From UBA5536 sp964592595 (lineage in GTDB: Bacteria; Bacteroidota; Bacteroidia; Bacteroidales; F082): DNA of 45,158 nucleotides. The notes under the pieces were generated by a model. It did no database searches, was not told where the DNA came from, and saw only the letters and a program-made list of their open reading frames with translations. Positions 25,538 to 34,240 of the stretch are shown piece by piece; the first letter of the stretch is position 1, and every line of letters starts with the position of its first letter. The stretch covers positions 1 to 45,158 of the forward strand of contig CAZQFH010000027.1 in the NCBI GenBank assembly GCA_964592595.1. Reading direction: 5' to 3'. The position numbers and the translations under genes were made by a program.

Positions 25538-26770
25538 CTACTCAAAAACCAGCGAATCATTTACTATCAGCATTATTCGATAGGAAATATTACTTCCTAA
25601 TTCAGAAAAAACAGCTTCATCAGTATAAGATAAGGTCCAATCGATAGCCCGCCACGAAGAATCGTTGAAAACAGCTGCATAATAGATGGTATCGGTTCGT
25701 TTTACCGGAAAACGGAATGATGAAACAGGAATATATTCATGCGTTACATCATTGTAATAGTAATGACCAATAAAAGGTGGTGTTTTCATGCTAAGATCTT
25801 TCAAGGCAAATAAACTATTTGGATTATCGGTATAAATTCTGCGATAAACTTTTGGTATTTTATGCTCCTCAAAGAGATATTCAGTTTGTGATGGCAGCAA
25901 AGGTTCAAATTGACCTGATGCATTTTTAGCTACTGCAAAATAATAACTTCCGGTTGTATCAGCCAAATAAGGCACATAATCTATTGTGGCTGGAATTCCA
26001 AAAGTTCTGAGCAACATGGCTTTCAAGTAGGCAAGATCTTGATAGTTACCTTTTTTGGTTTGTAAAATTTCATCAAATTGTTGGGGTTCAGGTTGTTTTA
26101 AATAACGTTTGTCAAAAACGAAATTAGTATTAACGAAAGCATTGACAAAGCGGATTAGTTTGGAGGGATCTTCTTGATATCCAACAGAATCCATAATCCA
26201 GCTGAATCTTTCGTTAGCTTTTGAACGCCAATCATGAATAGCTTCATTGCCAAATCTGTGGGGTAAAACAAATTCAAAAAAATCTTTTTCTGAATAGGTT
26301 TTTGCCCAGGGATAGCTTCTGCTTTTAATAGCCAGCTTAATGGTGCTGATGAGCAATTCTGCCGTGATGGTATCCCTGTCGAGGGTATATTTTTTTGGTT
26401 TGTAGCGGATTCCATTTTTATGATATTTCTGCTCAAACCACCATTGTTTTAGCTCTTCGTAGGTGTCGAATTGATTTAGATTAATATCCAGGAGGCTGTC
26501 ACTGAAATCCGTTAAACTATAGGTAACAGCATATTGATGCGGAAGATTTTGAATAATGAAATATACTGAATGAAGAAATATACTATCTTGTTTATCAAAA
26601 AAATGACCAATTGTTTTATTCAGTTCTACGCGATTAATGCCCGTTTCGGCTATTACCTTTACAACTTTTGCAGGAATTCCGGGACGCTTTGATTTGAGGC
26701 AAGACTGCTGCTGCATACCAAGCATAACCAGAAAAACGAATGGCACCAATATTTGTGGCCTGATCCGCAT
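25538..26770 (-). CDS. Transglutaminase-fold lipoprotein lacking catalytic Cys and His
   Basis: A 410-residue lipoprotein (lipobox QQSC, Cys24). The layout matches Bacteroidota transglutaminase-like lipoproteins: a helical N-terminal region, the block FFEFVLPHRFGNEAIHDWRSK (about 164-184), then the core domain (about 200-300) and a C-terminal beta region. The catalytic Cys is normally in a G-x-C-x-D motif before a helix; here the motif reads KKGNYQDLAYLKAMLLRTFGIP, so Tyr243 stands in the Cys place. The His normally in SHxWN or HYWN reads TGSYYFAV (about 274-280), so it is lost too. The Asp-type third residue cannot be judged. The fold seems kept but catalysis is unlikely. It follows batE by 18 bases and closes the Bat operon. 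Confidence 0.75.
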   Translation of the reverse strand: MRIRPQILVPFVFLVMLGMQQQSCLKSKRPGIPAKVVKVIAETGINRVELNKTIGHFFDKQDSIFLHSVYFIIQNLPHQYAVTYSLTDFSDSLLDINLNQFDTYEELKQWWFEQKYHKNGIRYKPKKYTLDRDTITAELLISTIKLAIKSRSYPWAKTYSEKDFFEFVLPHRFGNEAIHDWRSKANERFSWIMDSVGYQEDPSKLIRFVNAFVNTNFVFDKRYLKQPEPQQFDEILQTKKGNYQDLAYLKAMLLRTFGIPATIDYVPYLADTTGSYYFAVAKNASGQFEPLLPSQTEYLFEEHKIPKVYRRIYTDNPNSLFALKDLSMKTPPFIGHYYYNDVTHEYIPVSSFRFPVKRTDTIYYAAVFNDSSWRAIDWTLSYTDEAVFSELGSNISYRIMLIVNDSLVFE

Positions 26771-26788
26771 AACGAAGAACCAATTAAT

Positions 26789-27649
26789 TTATATCCCTTT
26801 CAGACTTTCTGAAGGCATCCAGCCAACACTTCCATTGGCGATTTTAATCTCTTTCCATCCATCCACTTCATCCAACAAACTTACTTTGGTTCCTTCGTGG
26901 AGCACAAACAAATCGACACTGGATGCTGAAGGAGAGCTTTTTACTGTTATTGTAGGTGTAAAAACGATGGCTTCATTAATTGATTTTGTGTAATAATATT
27001 TTTGAGAGGCCATGCCAAAGGTTCCGATGGTAATCAACAGCATAAGTATGCCAGCGAAGAAGGATATTTTTCGGATTGAACGATTTTCGGAGATGATAAA
27101 AGTAAACAAAAGGCTAAGGAAAATTGACAGAAAAATAAGTGAGATGATAGCCCACCAATCAGCAGAAAACATTTTATAAAAAGTATCCCACCAGTTTTTG
27201 AAAAAAAGCTGTGGAACAGGTTCTATTTTATCGATAATTCTGCTATTAGCGATTGACAAATTATGCAAAATATCAGGATCGTTAGGGGCAAGTTTTAATG
27301 CTCTTTCATAAAATAAGATTGACGAAGGAATTTGTCGGAGTTTGTAATAGGTGTTGCCAATATTATATAAGAGTTCTGCTGAAGTGAAACCTGCTTCATA
27401 AATACCTTGATACACTGCCAATGCTGAATCAAAAATGGCTTCATTATAGTGTTGATTTGCAATTTCGAAGCGTTGTTCAAAATTGGTTTCTTCTGCCTGC
27501 AGCTTGTTAACGGGTAGAGTGAAAAAAATAAAAATCAATAAAGCTAAGCCCGAAGCGAACAATTTTGTTGCTGTACAAGATTTGTTAAAAACTGACGCTT
27601 TTTTGAGCCGGTTTTTAATCATGTACTGAATATTTTTAAAGCAATTCAT
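26789..27649 (-). CDS. batE: BatE: TPR and SH3-domain membrane protein
   Basis: Bat (Bacteroides aerotolerance) protein E. The 286-residue protein has a hydrophobic N-terminal signal or anchor (about 28-46), two TPR units (about 58-130, with AELLYNIGNTYYKLRQIPSS and ILFYERALKLAPNDPDILHN), two transmembrane helices (about 165-186 and 196-214) and a C-terminal SH3b domain (about 229-285, VKSSPSASSVDLFVLHEGTKV...GWKEIKIANGSVGW). The ATG at 27649 abuts the batD stop; an in-frame ATG at 27622 is an alternative start nearer the hydrophobic segment. The TPR part would lie in the periplasm and the SH3 tail probably does too. Exact biochemical role is unknown; the operon context makes the name secure. 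Confidence 0.88.
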   Translation of the reverse strand: MNCFKNIQYMIKNRLKKASVFNKSCTATKLFASGLALLIFIFFTLPVNKLQAEETNFEQRFEIANQHYNEAIFDSALAVYQGIYEAGFTSAELLYNIGNTYYKLRQIPSSILFYERALKLAPNDPDILHNLSIANSRIIDKIEPVPQLFFKNWWDTFYKMFSADWWAIISLIFLSIFLSLLFTFIISENRSIRKISFFAGILMLLITIGTFGMASQKYYYTKSINEAIVFTPTITVKSSPSASSVDLFVLHEGTKVSLLDEVDGWKEIKIANGSVGWMPSESLKGI

Positions 27650-29485
27650 TTACTTTACCGTTTTTTCAATTTTTGTGATCACCTCTATTCCCTTGCTGTA
27701 TAGTTCTTCCATTTTTTTACCGCTTTCGCCGGGCGCAAAACGTGCAAATTCGCAGTTGTTCAATGCTTGAACCAATTCCTGAATCAGAGCTTCAGGAGCC
27801 GCTTTTTCTTTGAGTACTTCTGAAATATAGTCAAGTGCAAGCTTTGAAGGCGCTATATCAAATTTGTCGCGAATGTAGCCCCATAAAGCCTGGCTCATTT
27901 CTGTGTAAAAATCATTTTGGGATTTATTTTTAAGGTGAATATTGGCAGTTTTAAGTCGTTTCCTGGCAATTTTTGTTGCTTGTCTGTTTCTGATAAGTTT
28001 TTGATTCTTGTTAAGTTTTTTGCGTTTAAGAGTAAGAATCAATAAGCTTATAAAAACTAAAATCATTAAAGCTATCGCAGCCAGATAAGTTGCTGATCCA
28101 AAGAAAAACAAGCCTTTTTGTTTGAACGATACCTTATTAGTTTTTATATGTCTGATATCGCTGCCGATATATTTTACGTCGGATTGGCTGGGCACAAAAA
28201 CGCCTTGAGATTCTTCTTTGCCGTTTTTTTCAACTGCGATTGTGTAGGCAGGAGTTTTAAGATTTAGGTAAGCCTGTTTTTTTGGATCGTAATAACTAAA
28301 CTGTAATTCATCAATGTTGAATTCGCCAGCAGTTCTTGGTATTAGCAGGTATTCAAATTTTTTGGTTCCGCTTACGCCACTTGAAGAGGTTTTTATATTA
28401 TTTGTGATTTTTGGATCGTACACTTCAAAATCTGGCGGAAACTGAAGCTGAGGCAATTCTACCAATTCAACATTTCCCTTTCCGCTGATAGTGTAGCTTA
28501 GCGTGATGGCATCGTTTGTTTTGACGGACGTTTTGTCGATACTTGAACTAATTCCAAACTGGCCAACGGCACCGCTAAAATTCATCTGTTTGCCTTGACT
28601 CGGGAGGGGTTTTACCTCTATGGACAGCGGTTCGGAGATGAGCAGTTTTTGAACATTGGAAATTCCCCTGTTGAAAAATGGATCGTTGAAAAAGCTCTCG
28701 AAAGGGTCTCTGCTGCGTTGCCGACTGGTTTGAGTTCTAACCTGAGCAACGCATTCCAATTCCATGGGATCAATAGTGAGCTTACCTGTTTTTTGCGGGA
28801 ACAGCGCCATTTTTCTGATGTCGGCCACAGTATATTCTTCTCCGTTTATCGTTTCGGTTGTCTGTTGTAGGGCATCTTTATCACTTAGCAAGTCCTTTGT
28901 CCAGAAACCCGGAAAAGCCGAAAGTTTGGTAACTGATACCGATGAAACCGGTACACGGGTGTAAATCCTGTAGGTAACAATCACCTGCTCGCCTGTTACC
29001 ACTTGATTCTTATCTATTATGGCTCTCAGAAAAAGATCTTTATCAGTAAGGCCCTGCTGTTGGTTTTGGTTAGCAGTAGCAGAGGAGTTTGATGTGTTGC
29101 TTTTTACAACTTTTACTGTAACCGGTTGGCTTTTATAGGTTTCTCCATCTACAACAACTTGAGCTGAGCCAATGCTGATTTTACCTTCTTTGGTTGGAGA
29201 TATTATATAGGTGTAAGATTGCGTAAAACTGCGGTTCATCTTGCCGTTAATAATCTGAATGCTGGAGCTGGTGGAACTCATTGGTCCGGATAAAACCCGC
29301 CAATCTTTGAAATCAGGTCCTTTAAAACGCTCGCCTTCAGCATTGAGTTCGAACACGACCTGAAACTGTTCGCCAAGGCTTACCCGACTTTTAGTGCTTA
29401 CTTTAAGCATTACTTCCTGACCAAATCCTAAGAGCGGAATCAGTAAGACGTAAAGTAAAATTTTGATATGTTTTAGTTCAAGCAT
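27650..29485 (-). CDS. batD: BatD: oxygen-tolerance protein
   Basis: Bat protein D, a large periplasmic beta-sandwich protein with a membrane anchor. The 611-residue protein has a signal peptide (about 1-22, ending GFGQEVML), an extracytoplasmic Ig-like region (about 25-455) with blocks VSLGEQFQVVFELNAEGERF, SQPVTVKVVK and RIYTRVPVSSVSVTKLSAFPG, a transmembrane helix (about 458-486) and a cytoplasmic helical tail (about 487-611, basic, ending KIEKTVK). Length and layout match the BatD family. It lies between batC (45 bases upstream) and batE (adjacent), and probably binds the VWA domains of BatA and BatB or the TPR of BatC/BatE in a complex. That binding is inferred. Confidence 0.93.
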   Translation of the reverse strand: MLELKHIKILLYVLLIPLLGFGQEVMLKVSTKSRVSLGEQFQVVFELNAEGERFKGPDFKDWRVLSGPMSSTSSSIQIINGKMNRSFTQSYTYIISPTKEGKISIGSAQVVVDGETYKSQPVTVKVVKSNTSNSSATANQNQQQGLTDKDLFLRAIIDKNQVVTGEQVIVTYRIYTRVPVSSVSVTKLSAFPGFWTKDLLSDKDALQQTTETINGEEYTVADIRKMALFPQKTGKLTIDPMELECVAQVRTQTSRQRSRDPFESFFNDPFFNRGISNVQKLLISEPLSIEVKPLPSQGKQMNFSGAVGQFGISSSIDKTSVKTNDAITLSYTISGKGNVELVELPQLQFPPDFEVYDPKITNNIKTSSSGVSGTKKFEYLLIPRTAGEFNIDELQFSYYDPKKQAYLNLKTPAYTIAVEKNGKEESQGVFVPSQSDVKYIGSDIRHIKTNKVSFKQKGLFFFGSATYLAAIALMILVFISLLILTLKRKKLNKNQKLIRNRQATKIARKRLKTANIHLKNKSQNDFYTEMSQALWGYIRDKFDIAPSKLALDYISEVLKEKAAPEALIQELVQALNNCEFARFAPGESGKKMEELYSKGIEVITKIEKTVK

Positions 29486-29530
29486 GCACGCAAGTTTAAT
29501 CTTTTACAAATATATCACCTTTATCCAGCT

Positions 29531-30283
29531 TTACCAATCCTTTTCCTTACTGACGCGAGCTGATGATTTAACTTTTTGCTCGTTTACTTTGTCCATCGTT
29601 TTCTTTTCGTTGTTTTGTAAGGCTTGAAGCATACGTTCAGCATCTTCTTTTGTAAGTTGTTGAGGTGGAGGTTGCTGTTTGTCCTGTTGCTGTTGATCTG
29701 AATCAGCTTGCTGCTGGTTTTGCTCTGAATTTTCTTGCTGGTCCTGCTGTTGATCCTGTTGCTGCTGCTGATCCTGGTTTTGCTCTTGCTGATCCTGATT
29801 TTTATCCTGTTGATCTTGCGGTTGGTCTTGCTGTTGGTCTTGCTGCTGATTCTGCTGTTCTTTCAGTTTCCATTGAGCATAAGCCAGGTTGTAACGAGCA
29901 TCTTCATTTTCTGGTTGAGTACGCAGTACCCTTTTGTAGGCATCAACACTTTCCTGGTATTTTTCGAGACTCATCAAACTATTGCCCAAATTATACATGG
30001 CTTCTGCTTCTTTTTCAGGCTTTAAGCTCATCGAGGCAGCTCTATCAAAATCTTTAACGGCTTCTTCAAAATTTTCTTGTGCATACCGTGATGTTCCCAG
30101 ATTAAAAGCTGCATTGTTGCTGCTGGGATTTGTTTCGAGTGCTTTGCTATAGTTTTTCTCAGCTTCCTGATATTCTGATTTTTGAAAGTCTTTATTCCCT
30201 TTTCGGATCAGTTTTTTATCAGATTGAGCTGTTACTTGAATCGTACTAAAAATAAAAACCAAAAAGATGATTATTCTATACAT
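29531..30283 (-). CDS. batC: BatC: TPR protein with a long Gln/Asp-rich low-complexity tail
   Basis: Start taken at the ATG at 30283 (250 residues), giving a clean signal peptide MYRIIIFLVFIFSTIQVTAQ. The TTG at 30301 would add six residues and overlap batB more deeply. TPR units follow (about residues 25-140: KDFQKSEYQEAEKNYSKALE, AAFNLGTSRYAQENFEEAVK, AMYNLGNSLMSLEKYQESVD). Residues ~142-209 are a nearly pure Gln/Asp/Asn tract, then a short conserved-looking helix (EDAERMLQALQNNEKKT) and a basic tail. The DNA of the tract is a run of imperfect CTG/TTG/TCC units (plus strand about 29657-29860) and is slippage-prone. The batB stop overlaps the start by 8 bases. BatC normally pairs with BatA and BatB. 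Confidence 0.87.
   Translation of the reverse strand: MYRIIIFLVFIFSTIQVTAQSDKKLIRKGNKDFQKSEYQEAEKNYSKALETNPSSNNAAFNLGTSRYAQENFEEAVKDFDRAASMSLKPEKEAEAMYNLGNSLMSLEKYQESVDAYKRVLRTQPENEDARYNLAYAQWKLKEQQNQQQDQQQDQPQDQQDKNQDQQEQNQDQQQQQDQQQDQQENSEQNQQQADSDQQQQDKQQPPPQQLTKEDAERMLQALQNNEKKTMDKVNEQKVKSSARVSKEKDW
29657..29860. repeat. Low-complexity trinucleotide-like tract inside batC
   Basis: About 200 bases made largely of CTG, TTG, TCC and TGA triplets on the plus strand, reading as Gln and Asp codons (CAG, CAA, GAT, GAC) on the minus strand. Units such as a CTGCTGTTGATCCTG-like string recur with variation. It is coding, not intergenic, and not CRISPR-like because there are no spacers of fixed length. 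Confidence 0.8.
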
Positions 30284-31334
30284 GGCTTTCCTTTCTGTCA
30301 AAAATGTTAAACCATTTTTCCCAGGGTTTTCTGGCGGATGAAATGCCAGCTTCCAAAATCAGCAAAATCAATGCCAGAATTAAAAACCACTGAAACTGAT
30401 CTTCATAATCTGTAAAAACTTTTGCCTCAATTTCAGATTTTTCCATTTGATTGATTTCATTAAAGATGGCATCAAGTCCTGATCGGCTGTTATTGGCTCG
30501 CACATAGCTACCAGTTCCGGCTGCGGCAATTTGCTGAAGCATAGGTTCGTTTAGGCGGGTAATGATGGTGCTGTTTTCGTTATTTTTTCTAAAACCTGTT
30601 CTTTTACCATATTGATTATAAATTGGAATTGGAGCTCCTTCGGCCAAACCCATTCCGATGGTATAAATGGTGATTCCTTTGTCGGTAGCTTGTTTTGCTG
30701 CATCCAAGGGATTTTCTTCATGGTCTTCTCCATCAGAGATAATGATGATCGCCTTATTGTGTTCATTTTCATCAAATGCATCGGCCGCAGTGCTTATCGC
30801 TTCGCCAATGGCAGTGCCTTGGGCATTAATTAAATCAGTTTCTATCGTGGAAACAAACATCCTGGCAGCAGCATAGTCGGTAGTTAGTGGTAACTGAATA
30901 TAAGCTTTTCCGGCAAAAAGTACAATTCCTATCCTGTCGCCTTCAAGTTTGTTAATCAGTCGGTTAATGGCTTGCTTGGCATTTTCGAGCCGATTTGGAA
31001 CGATATCCTCTGCAAGCATCGAATTGGAAATATCTACCGCAATAAACAGGTCGATGCCTTCACGTTTTACTTCTTCGAGTTTTGCACCGGTTTGCGGATT
31101 GGCAAGCCCCAAAATAAGACTTGCAAGGGCGAGCGAAAAAAGAAAAAACTTGAGTCTTCTTCTGCTTGCAGAACTTAATGGCATGAGCACTTTGAGTAAT
31201 GCGGGTCGGGCAAAACTTTTGAGGAGTTTTTGGTTTTGCCAGCTAACCCACCAAAACAGTAAGAGAAACAGTGGAATTACTGTAAGCAAATAAAGATAAT
31301 CCGGGTTTTCGAATCTGATTACGTTAGGTTCCAT
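30276..31334 (-). CDS. batB: BatB: von Willebrand factor A membrane protein
   Basis: Start set at the ATG at 31334 (352 residues), which gives a 7-base gap after the batA stop. The TTG at 31349 would overlap it. An N-terminal transmembrane helix (about 12-33) and a second one (about 62-77) precede the VWA domain (about 90-300), whose MIDAS reads AVDISNSM (Asp101, Ser103, Ser105) with SDGEDHEE later. A C-terminal transmembrane helix (about 314-335, WFLILALILLILEAGI) and a short basic tail follow. The VWA domain sits in the periplasm between the helices. It is paralogous to BatA next door. VWA proteins with MoxR ATPases act as metal-dependent chaperone or assembly modules. Confidence 0.93.
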   Translation of the reverse strand: MEPNVIRFENPDYLYLLTVIPLFLLLFWWVSWQNQKLLKSFARPALLKVLMPLSSASRRRLKFFLFSLALASLILGLANPQTGAKLEEVKREGIDLFIAVDISNSMLAEDIVPNRLENAKQAINRLINKLEGDRIGIVLFAGKAYIQLPLTTDYAAARMFVSTIETDLINAQGTAIGEAISTAADAFDENEHNKAIIIISDGEDHEENPLDAAKQATDKGITIYTIGMGLAEGAPIPIYNQYGKRTGFRKNNENSTIITRLNEPMLQQIAAAGTGSYVRANNSRSGLDAIFNEINQMEKSEIEAKVFTDYEDQFQWFLILALILLILEAGISSARKPWEKWFNIFDRKESHV

Positions 31335-31341
31335 TTTCGTG

Positions 31342-32340
31342 TTATCCAATTACTGATTTGAAAATTGTTTGCCGCAATAAAAATTCTGCCAAAAGGAGTC
31401 CGAAAGCCAAAAGCGCCAGAGGTAAAAACTCCTCGTGCTTTCTTTTAAATTCTGTGACTTCGATTTTCGATCGTTCCAACTGATCTATTTCCTCATAAAT
31501 TTCTTCTAGTTTTTGATTGGTTGTTGCCCTAAAATAGCGTCCGTCTGTTTGTGTCGCAATATTTTGAAGGAGATCTTCATCTATTTCCACTTTCATGTCT
31601 CTGAGTTGTACGCCAAAAGGTGTTTGCACCGGATAGGGCGCCGTTCCAAATGATCCAACACCAATTGTATAAACACGCACGCCAAAAACTTTTGCTATTT
31701 CCGCAGCTGTCATGGGATCAACTGAACCGGCATTATTTACGCCATCAGTAAGTAAAATCACCACTTTTGAAATAGCCCGGCTGTCTTTAAGCCTTGTTAC
31801 GGCTGTTGCCAAACCATCACCAATGGCAGTTCCATCTTCGATCATACCACTTTTAATATCTTTAAACATATTTAGCAAAATGGAATGATCTGTTGTGAGT
31901 GGCACTTGCGTAAAAGTTTCTCCACTAAAAATTACCAAGCCAATACGATCGTTTGGTCGGTCTTCGATAAAGCTCGATGCCACTGCCTTAGAAGCTTCCA
32001 GTCGATCGGGCTTGAGGTCGCGGGCGAGCATACTTCCCGAAACATCAAGTGCCATCACTATATCTATTCCTTCGATTGTCATATTTTGTGATGACGAGCT
32101 GGTTTGCGGACGCGCATGTGCAACAATGAGTAATCCAATTGCTAACCAGCGCAATGCAAATGTACTGTGTCTGAAAATCACTTTCCAGTTTTTTCCCAGC
32201 TCAGCCATTAATGAAGTGTCAGAAAACTGCAAAAATGCCTGCTGTTTATTCGTCCTGAAAACATACCACACAATAGCTAAAGGAATAATCAGTAGCAGGT
32301 AGAGTAGTTCAGGATCAGCAAAAGTGATGTTATTCATCAT
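31342..32340 (-). CDS. batA: BatA: von Willebrand factor A membrane protein
   Basis: The 332-residue protein has an N-terminal transmembrane helix (about 11-28), a second near 62-76, then a VWA domain (about 92-290) with an intact MIDAS ALDVSGSM (Asp99, Ser101, Ser103) and LLTDGVNNAGSVDP, and a C-terminal transmembrane helix (about 306-325). It is clearly a paralog of BatB by layout and motifs. It begins with the ATGA overlap to the upstream BatD-like gene stop, so translation is coupled. Two consecutive ATG codons at the start make the precise first residue ambiguous by one. Function: partner of the MoxR ATPase system, with a role inferred for oxidative or envelope stress from the family name. 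Confidence 0.93.
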   Translation of the reverse strand: MMNNITFADPELLYLLLIIPLAIVWYVFRTNKQQAFLQFSDTSLMAELGKNWKVIFRHSTFALRWLAIGLLIVAHARPQTSSSSQNMTIEGIDIVMALDVSGSMLARDLKPDRLEASKAVASSFIEDRPNDRIGLVIFSGETFTQVPLTTDHSILLNMFKDIKSGMIEDGTAIGDGLATAVTRLKDSRAISKVVILLTDGVNNAGSVDPMTAAEIAKVFGVRVYTIGVGSFGTAPYPVQTPFGVQLRDMKVEIDEDLLQNIATQTDGRYFRATTNQKLEEIYEEIDQLERSKIEVTEFKRKHEEFLPLALLAFGLLLAEFLLRQTIFKSVIG

Positions 32341-33317
32341 GGCTGATCCTCCTTTTTCTCTTCAATGCTTGATTCCTGAATGGCAACATTGGCGTGGCTT
32401 TCTTTTATAAAAACAATCATATTTTCCAAACAAAGGTCATTTTCCAATGCTGTCGGTTGCATCTTAGCAAATTTAACCAGGTCGGCAAGTTGAAGGGTTT
32501 GTGCTAATTTGCTTGTTGCTTCAGCGTTGATGTTAAGCGGTTTGATTCCCTGAAGGATTTCTGCTGTGGTCATTTCAACTGCTGCCACCTTAAATTGATC
32601 TTCGATATAAACGCGCACAATTTCTGTTAATTCAGAAAAATATGCCTTTGTTTTTCCGTTTTGCCATAATTTTTTAAGCCTAAGGGATTCCAGCTCTTCC
32701 AAAGCTTTTGAATGTGGTGGAATAGTTGGTTTCTGAAAGATTGGAATAGGTTTTTCTTTGCGCTGACGGTAAACAAAAAACCAGATTATCACTGCGATAA
32801 TTGCAGCTAAGCCAAGTCCGCCAATGATCCAGGGCAAAATTTCGGCAAAGCTTATGGGTTCTTTTCGCGGGCCGATGATTGGTTTAAAACTTGCTGTGGT
32901 ATCAATTTGAACAGGCATTACGTAAACCTGATGCGGAGGTGTGCTGGCTTCGAAAAGGGCTGAGTCGCCGCGAGGTTTGAAGCTAAGTTTAACAGGAGGA
33001 ACGACTTGATAACCAGTGTCGAAAATGGTAAGGACAAGTTCTTGACGCATCCAAACATTGCCGTCCTTGTCAAGTGGAATTTGCTCAATCGTGCTTTTAT
33101 CCAATATCTCTATTCCGGCAGTTAGTGTATCCTGAAAGTCAGGCCATGCAACTTCAAAACCTTCCGGGGCTTTCATGTTGATTTCGAGGATTAAGCGTTC
33201 TCCGGGTTTTAGTGAATCTGTACTTATTTTACTGATTGCTTCAACTGCCTGAGCTTTTGAATGATTTTTAAATACAACTATTAAACTTAACAGCAGCAGT
33301 ATTTTAAGTAATTTCAT
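32337..33317 (-). CDS. BatD-like membrane protein of the Bat operon
   Basis: A 326-residue protein with signal peptide (about 1-22), a beta-rich periplasmic domain (about 25-150) of the same kind as the BatD N-terminus (SLKPGERLILEINMKAPEGF), a transmembrane helix (about 160-183) and a cytoplasmic helical domain (about 195-310) with KLWQNGKTKAYFSELTEIVR and YIEDQF. The cytoplasmic part resembles the tail of BatD and of DUF4381-type proteins (KTKAYFSELTEIVRVYIEDQ). Both ends overlap its neighbours by 4 bases (ATGA) with DUF58 upstream and batA downstream. It looks like a second, shorter BatD placed between the DUF58 and BatA components. I give no gene symbol because naming varies. Confidence 0.82.
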   Translation of the reverse strand: MKLLKILLLLSLIVVFKNHSKAQAVEAISKISTDSLKPGERLILEINMKAPEGFEVAWPDFQDTLTAGIEILDKSTIEQIPLDKDGNVWMRQELVLTIFDTGYQVVPPVKLSFKPRGDSALFEASTPPHQVYVMPVQIDTTASFKPIIGPRKEPISFAEILPWIIGGLGLAAIIAVIIWFFVYRQRKEKPIPIFQKPTIPPHSKALEELESLRLKKLWQNGKTKAYFSELTEIVRVYIEDQFKVAAVEMTTAEILQGIKPLNINAEATSKLAQTLQLADLVKFAKMQPTALENDLCLENMIVFIKESHANVAIQESSIEEKKEDQP

Positions 33318-34192
33318 CGTCTGGCCTCCCTTCTCTTAAATAGTTTCATCAAGGGCTTCACATAATCTTCGTCAGTAAACAACTGGGTGTTATCTGTACC
33401 GCTTCGTGCAAAGAGTTGATTGAGCATCTGTGATTTAGCCAGTATTTTTTGTTTGTAATCGTTCCGGAATGCATCGGATGAACTATCGACCCAGATTTCT
33501 TTTTCTGTTTCAGGATCGCGGAGTTTGAGCAATCCAAGTGGTGGAATATCCAGTTCTCTTTTGTCGGTAATACGCAGTGCAACAAGATCATGCTTTCGTG
33601 ATGCAATTCGTAATGCATGATCAAAGTTGGCGGACGTCATAAAATCTGAAATTAAAAAAGCTGTCGATCGTTTTTTGATTGCACTCGTCAGGAAGCGCAG
33701 GCCTTCGGAGATGTCAGTTCCCTGATGCTGAGGTATAAAACTGATGATTTCACGAATGATCCTAAGAATATGACTGGTGCCTTTTTTGGGGGGGATAAAT
33801 TGCTCGACTTGGTCGCTAAAAAAAATCACACCCACTTTATCATTATTTTGAATGGCGGAAAATGCCAGAACAGCAGCTATTTCGGCTGCAAGCATACGCT
33901 TGAGTTGTGTGCCTGATCCAAAATCGTTCGAACCCGAAACATCTACAACAAGCATCACAGTAAGCTCGCGCTCCTCTTCAAAAACTTTAATGTAAGGATG
34001 ATTGAAACGTGCCGTAACATTCCAGTCGATATTGCGAATATCATCTCCATATTGATATTCACGCACTTCGCTGAATGCCATGCCTCTTCCTTTGAAGGCG
34101 CTGTGGTAATGTCCTGAAAAAATCTGGTTAGACAGTCCACGCGTCTTAATTTCTATCTTCCTTACCTTTTTTAATATTTCCGTTGATTCCAC
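33314..34192 (-). CDS. DUF58 protein of the Bat/MoxR operon
   Basis: The 292-residue protein starts at a GTG codon (34192-34190); no in-frame ATG lies nearby and MESTEILKKVRKIEIKTRGL is the expected family N-terminus. The core signature is FKGRGMAFSEVREYQYGDDI followed by RNIDWNVTARFNHPYIKVFE (about 35-75), then a VWA-like fold with a partial MIDAS VDVSGSND (Asp88, Ser90, Ser92). It lacks transmembrane helices, so it is cytoplasmic. DUF58 proteins are constant partners of MoxR ATPases and VWA proteins. It lies 48 bases after moxR and overlaps the next gene by 4 bases. Function is unproven. Confidence 0.92.
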   Translation of the reverse strand: MESTEILKKVRKIEIKTRGLSNQIFSGHYHSAFKGRGMAFSEVREYQYGDDIRNIDWNVTARFNHPYIKVFEEERELTVMLVVDVSGSNDFGSGTQLKRMLAAEIAAVLAFSAIQNNDKVGVIFFSDQVEQFIPPKKGTSHILRIIREIISFIPQHQGTDISEGLRFLTSAIKKRSTAFLISDFMTSANFDHALRIASRKHDLVALRITDKRELDIPPLGLLKLRDPETEKEIWVDSSSDAFRNDYKQKILAKSQMLNQLFARSGTDNTQLFTDEDYVKPLMKLFKRREARR

Positions 34193-34240
34193 GATGGTAT
34201 TGATTGCGTTATAAATGCCTTAAAAAAAAGTAAAGTGATT

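Noticed and set aside
29657..29860. Repeat tract considered as a CRISPR array
   Set aside because: Units are short, imperfect and contiguous with no spacers, lie inside batC, and no cas genes are near.
29665..30057. Long open frames on the plus strand opposite batC, rich in Leu/Val/Ala or Leu/Ile
   Set aside because: They are by-products of the triplet-like Gln/Asp tract: any frame through CTG/TTG/TCC repeats stays open. There is no promoter or coherent domain, and batC is well supported.
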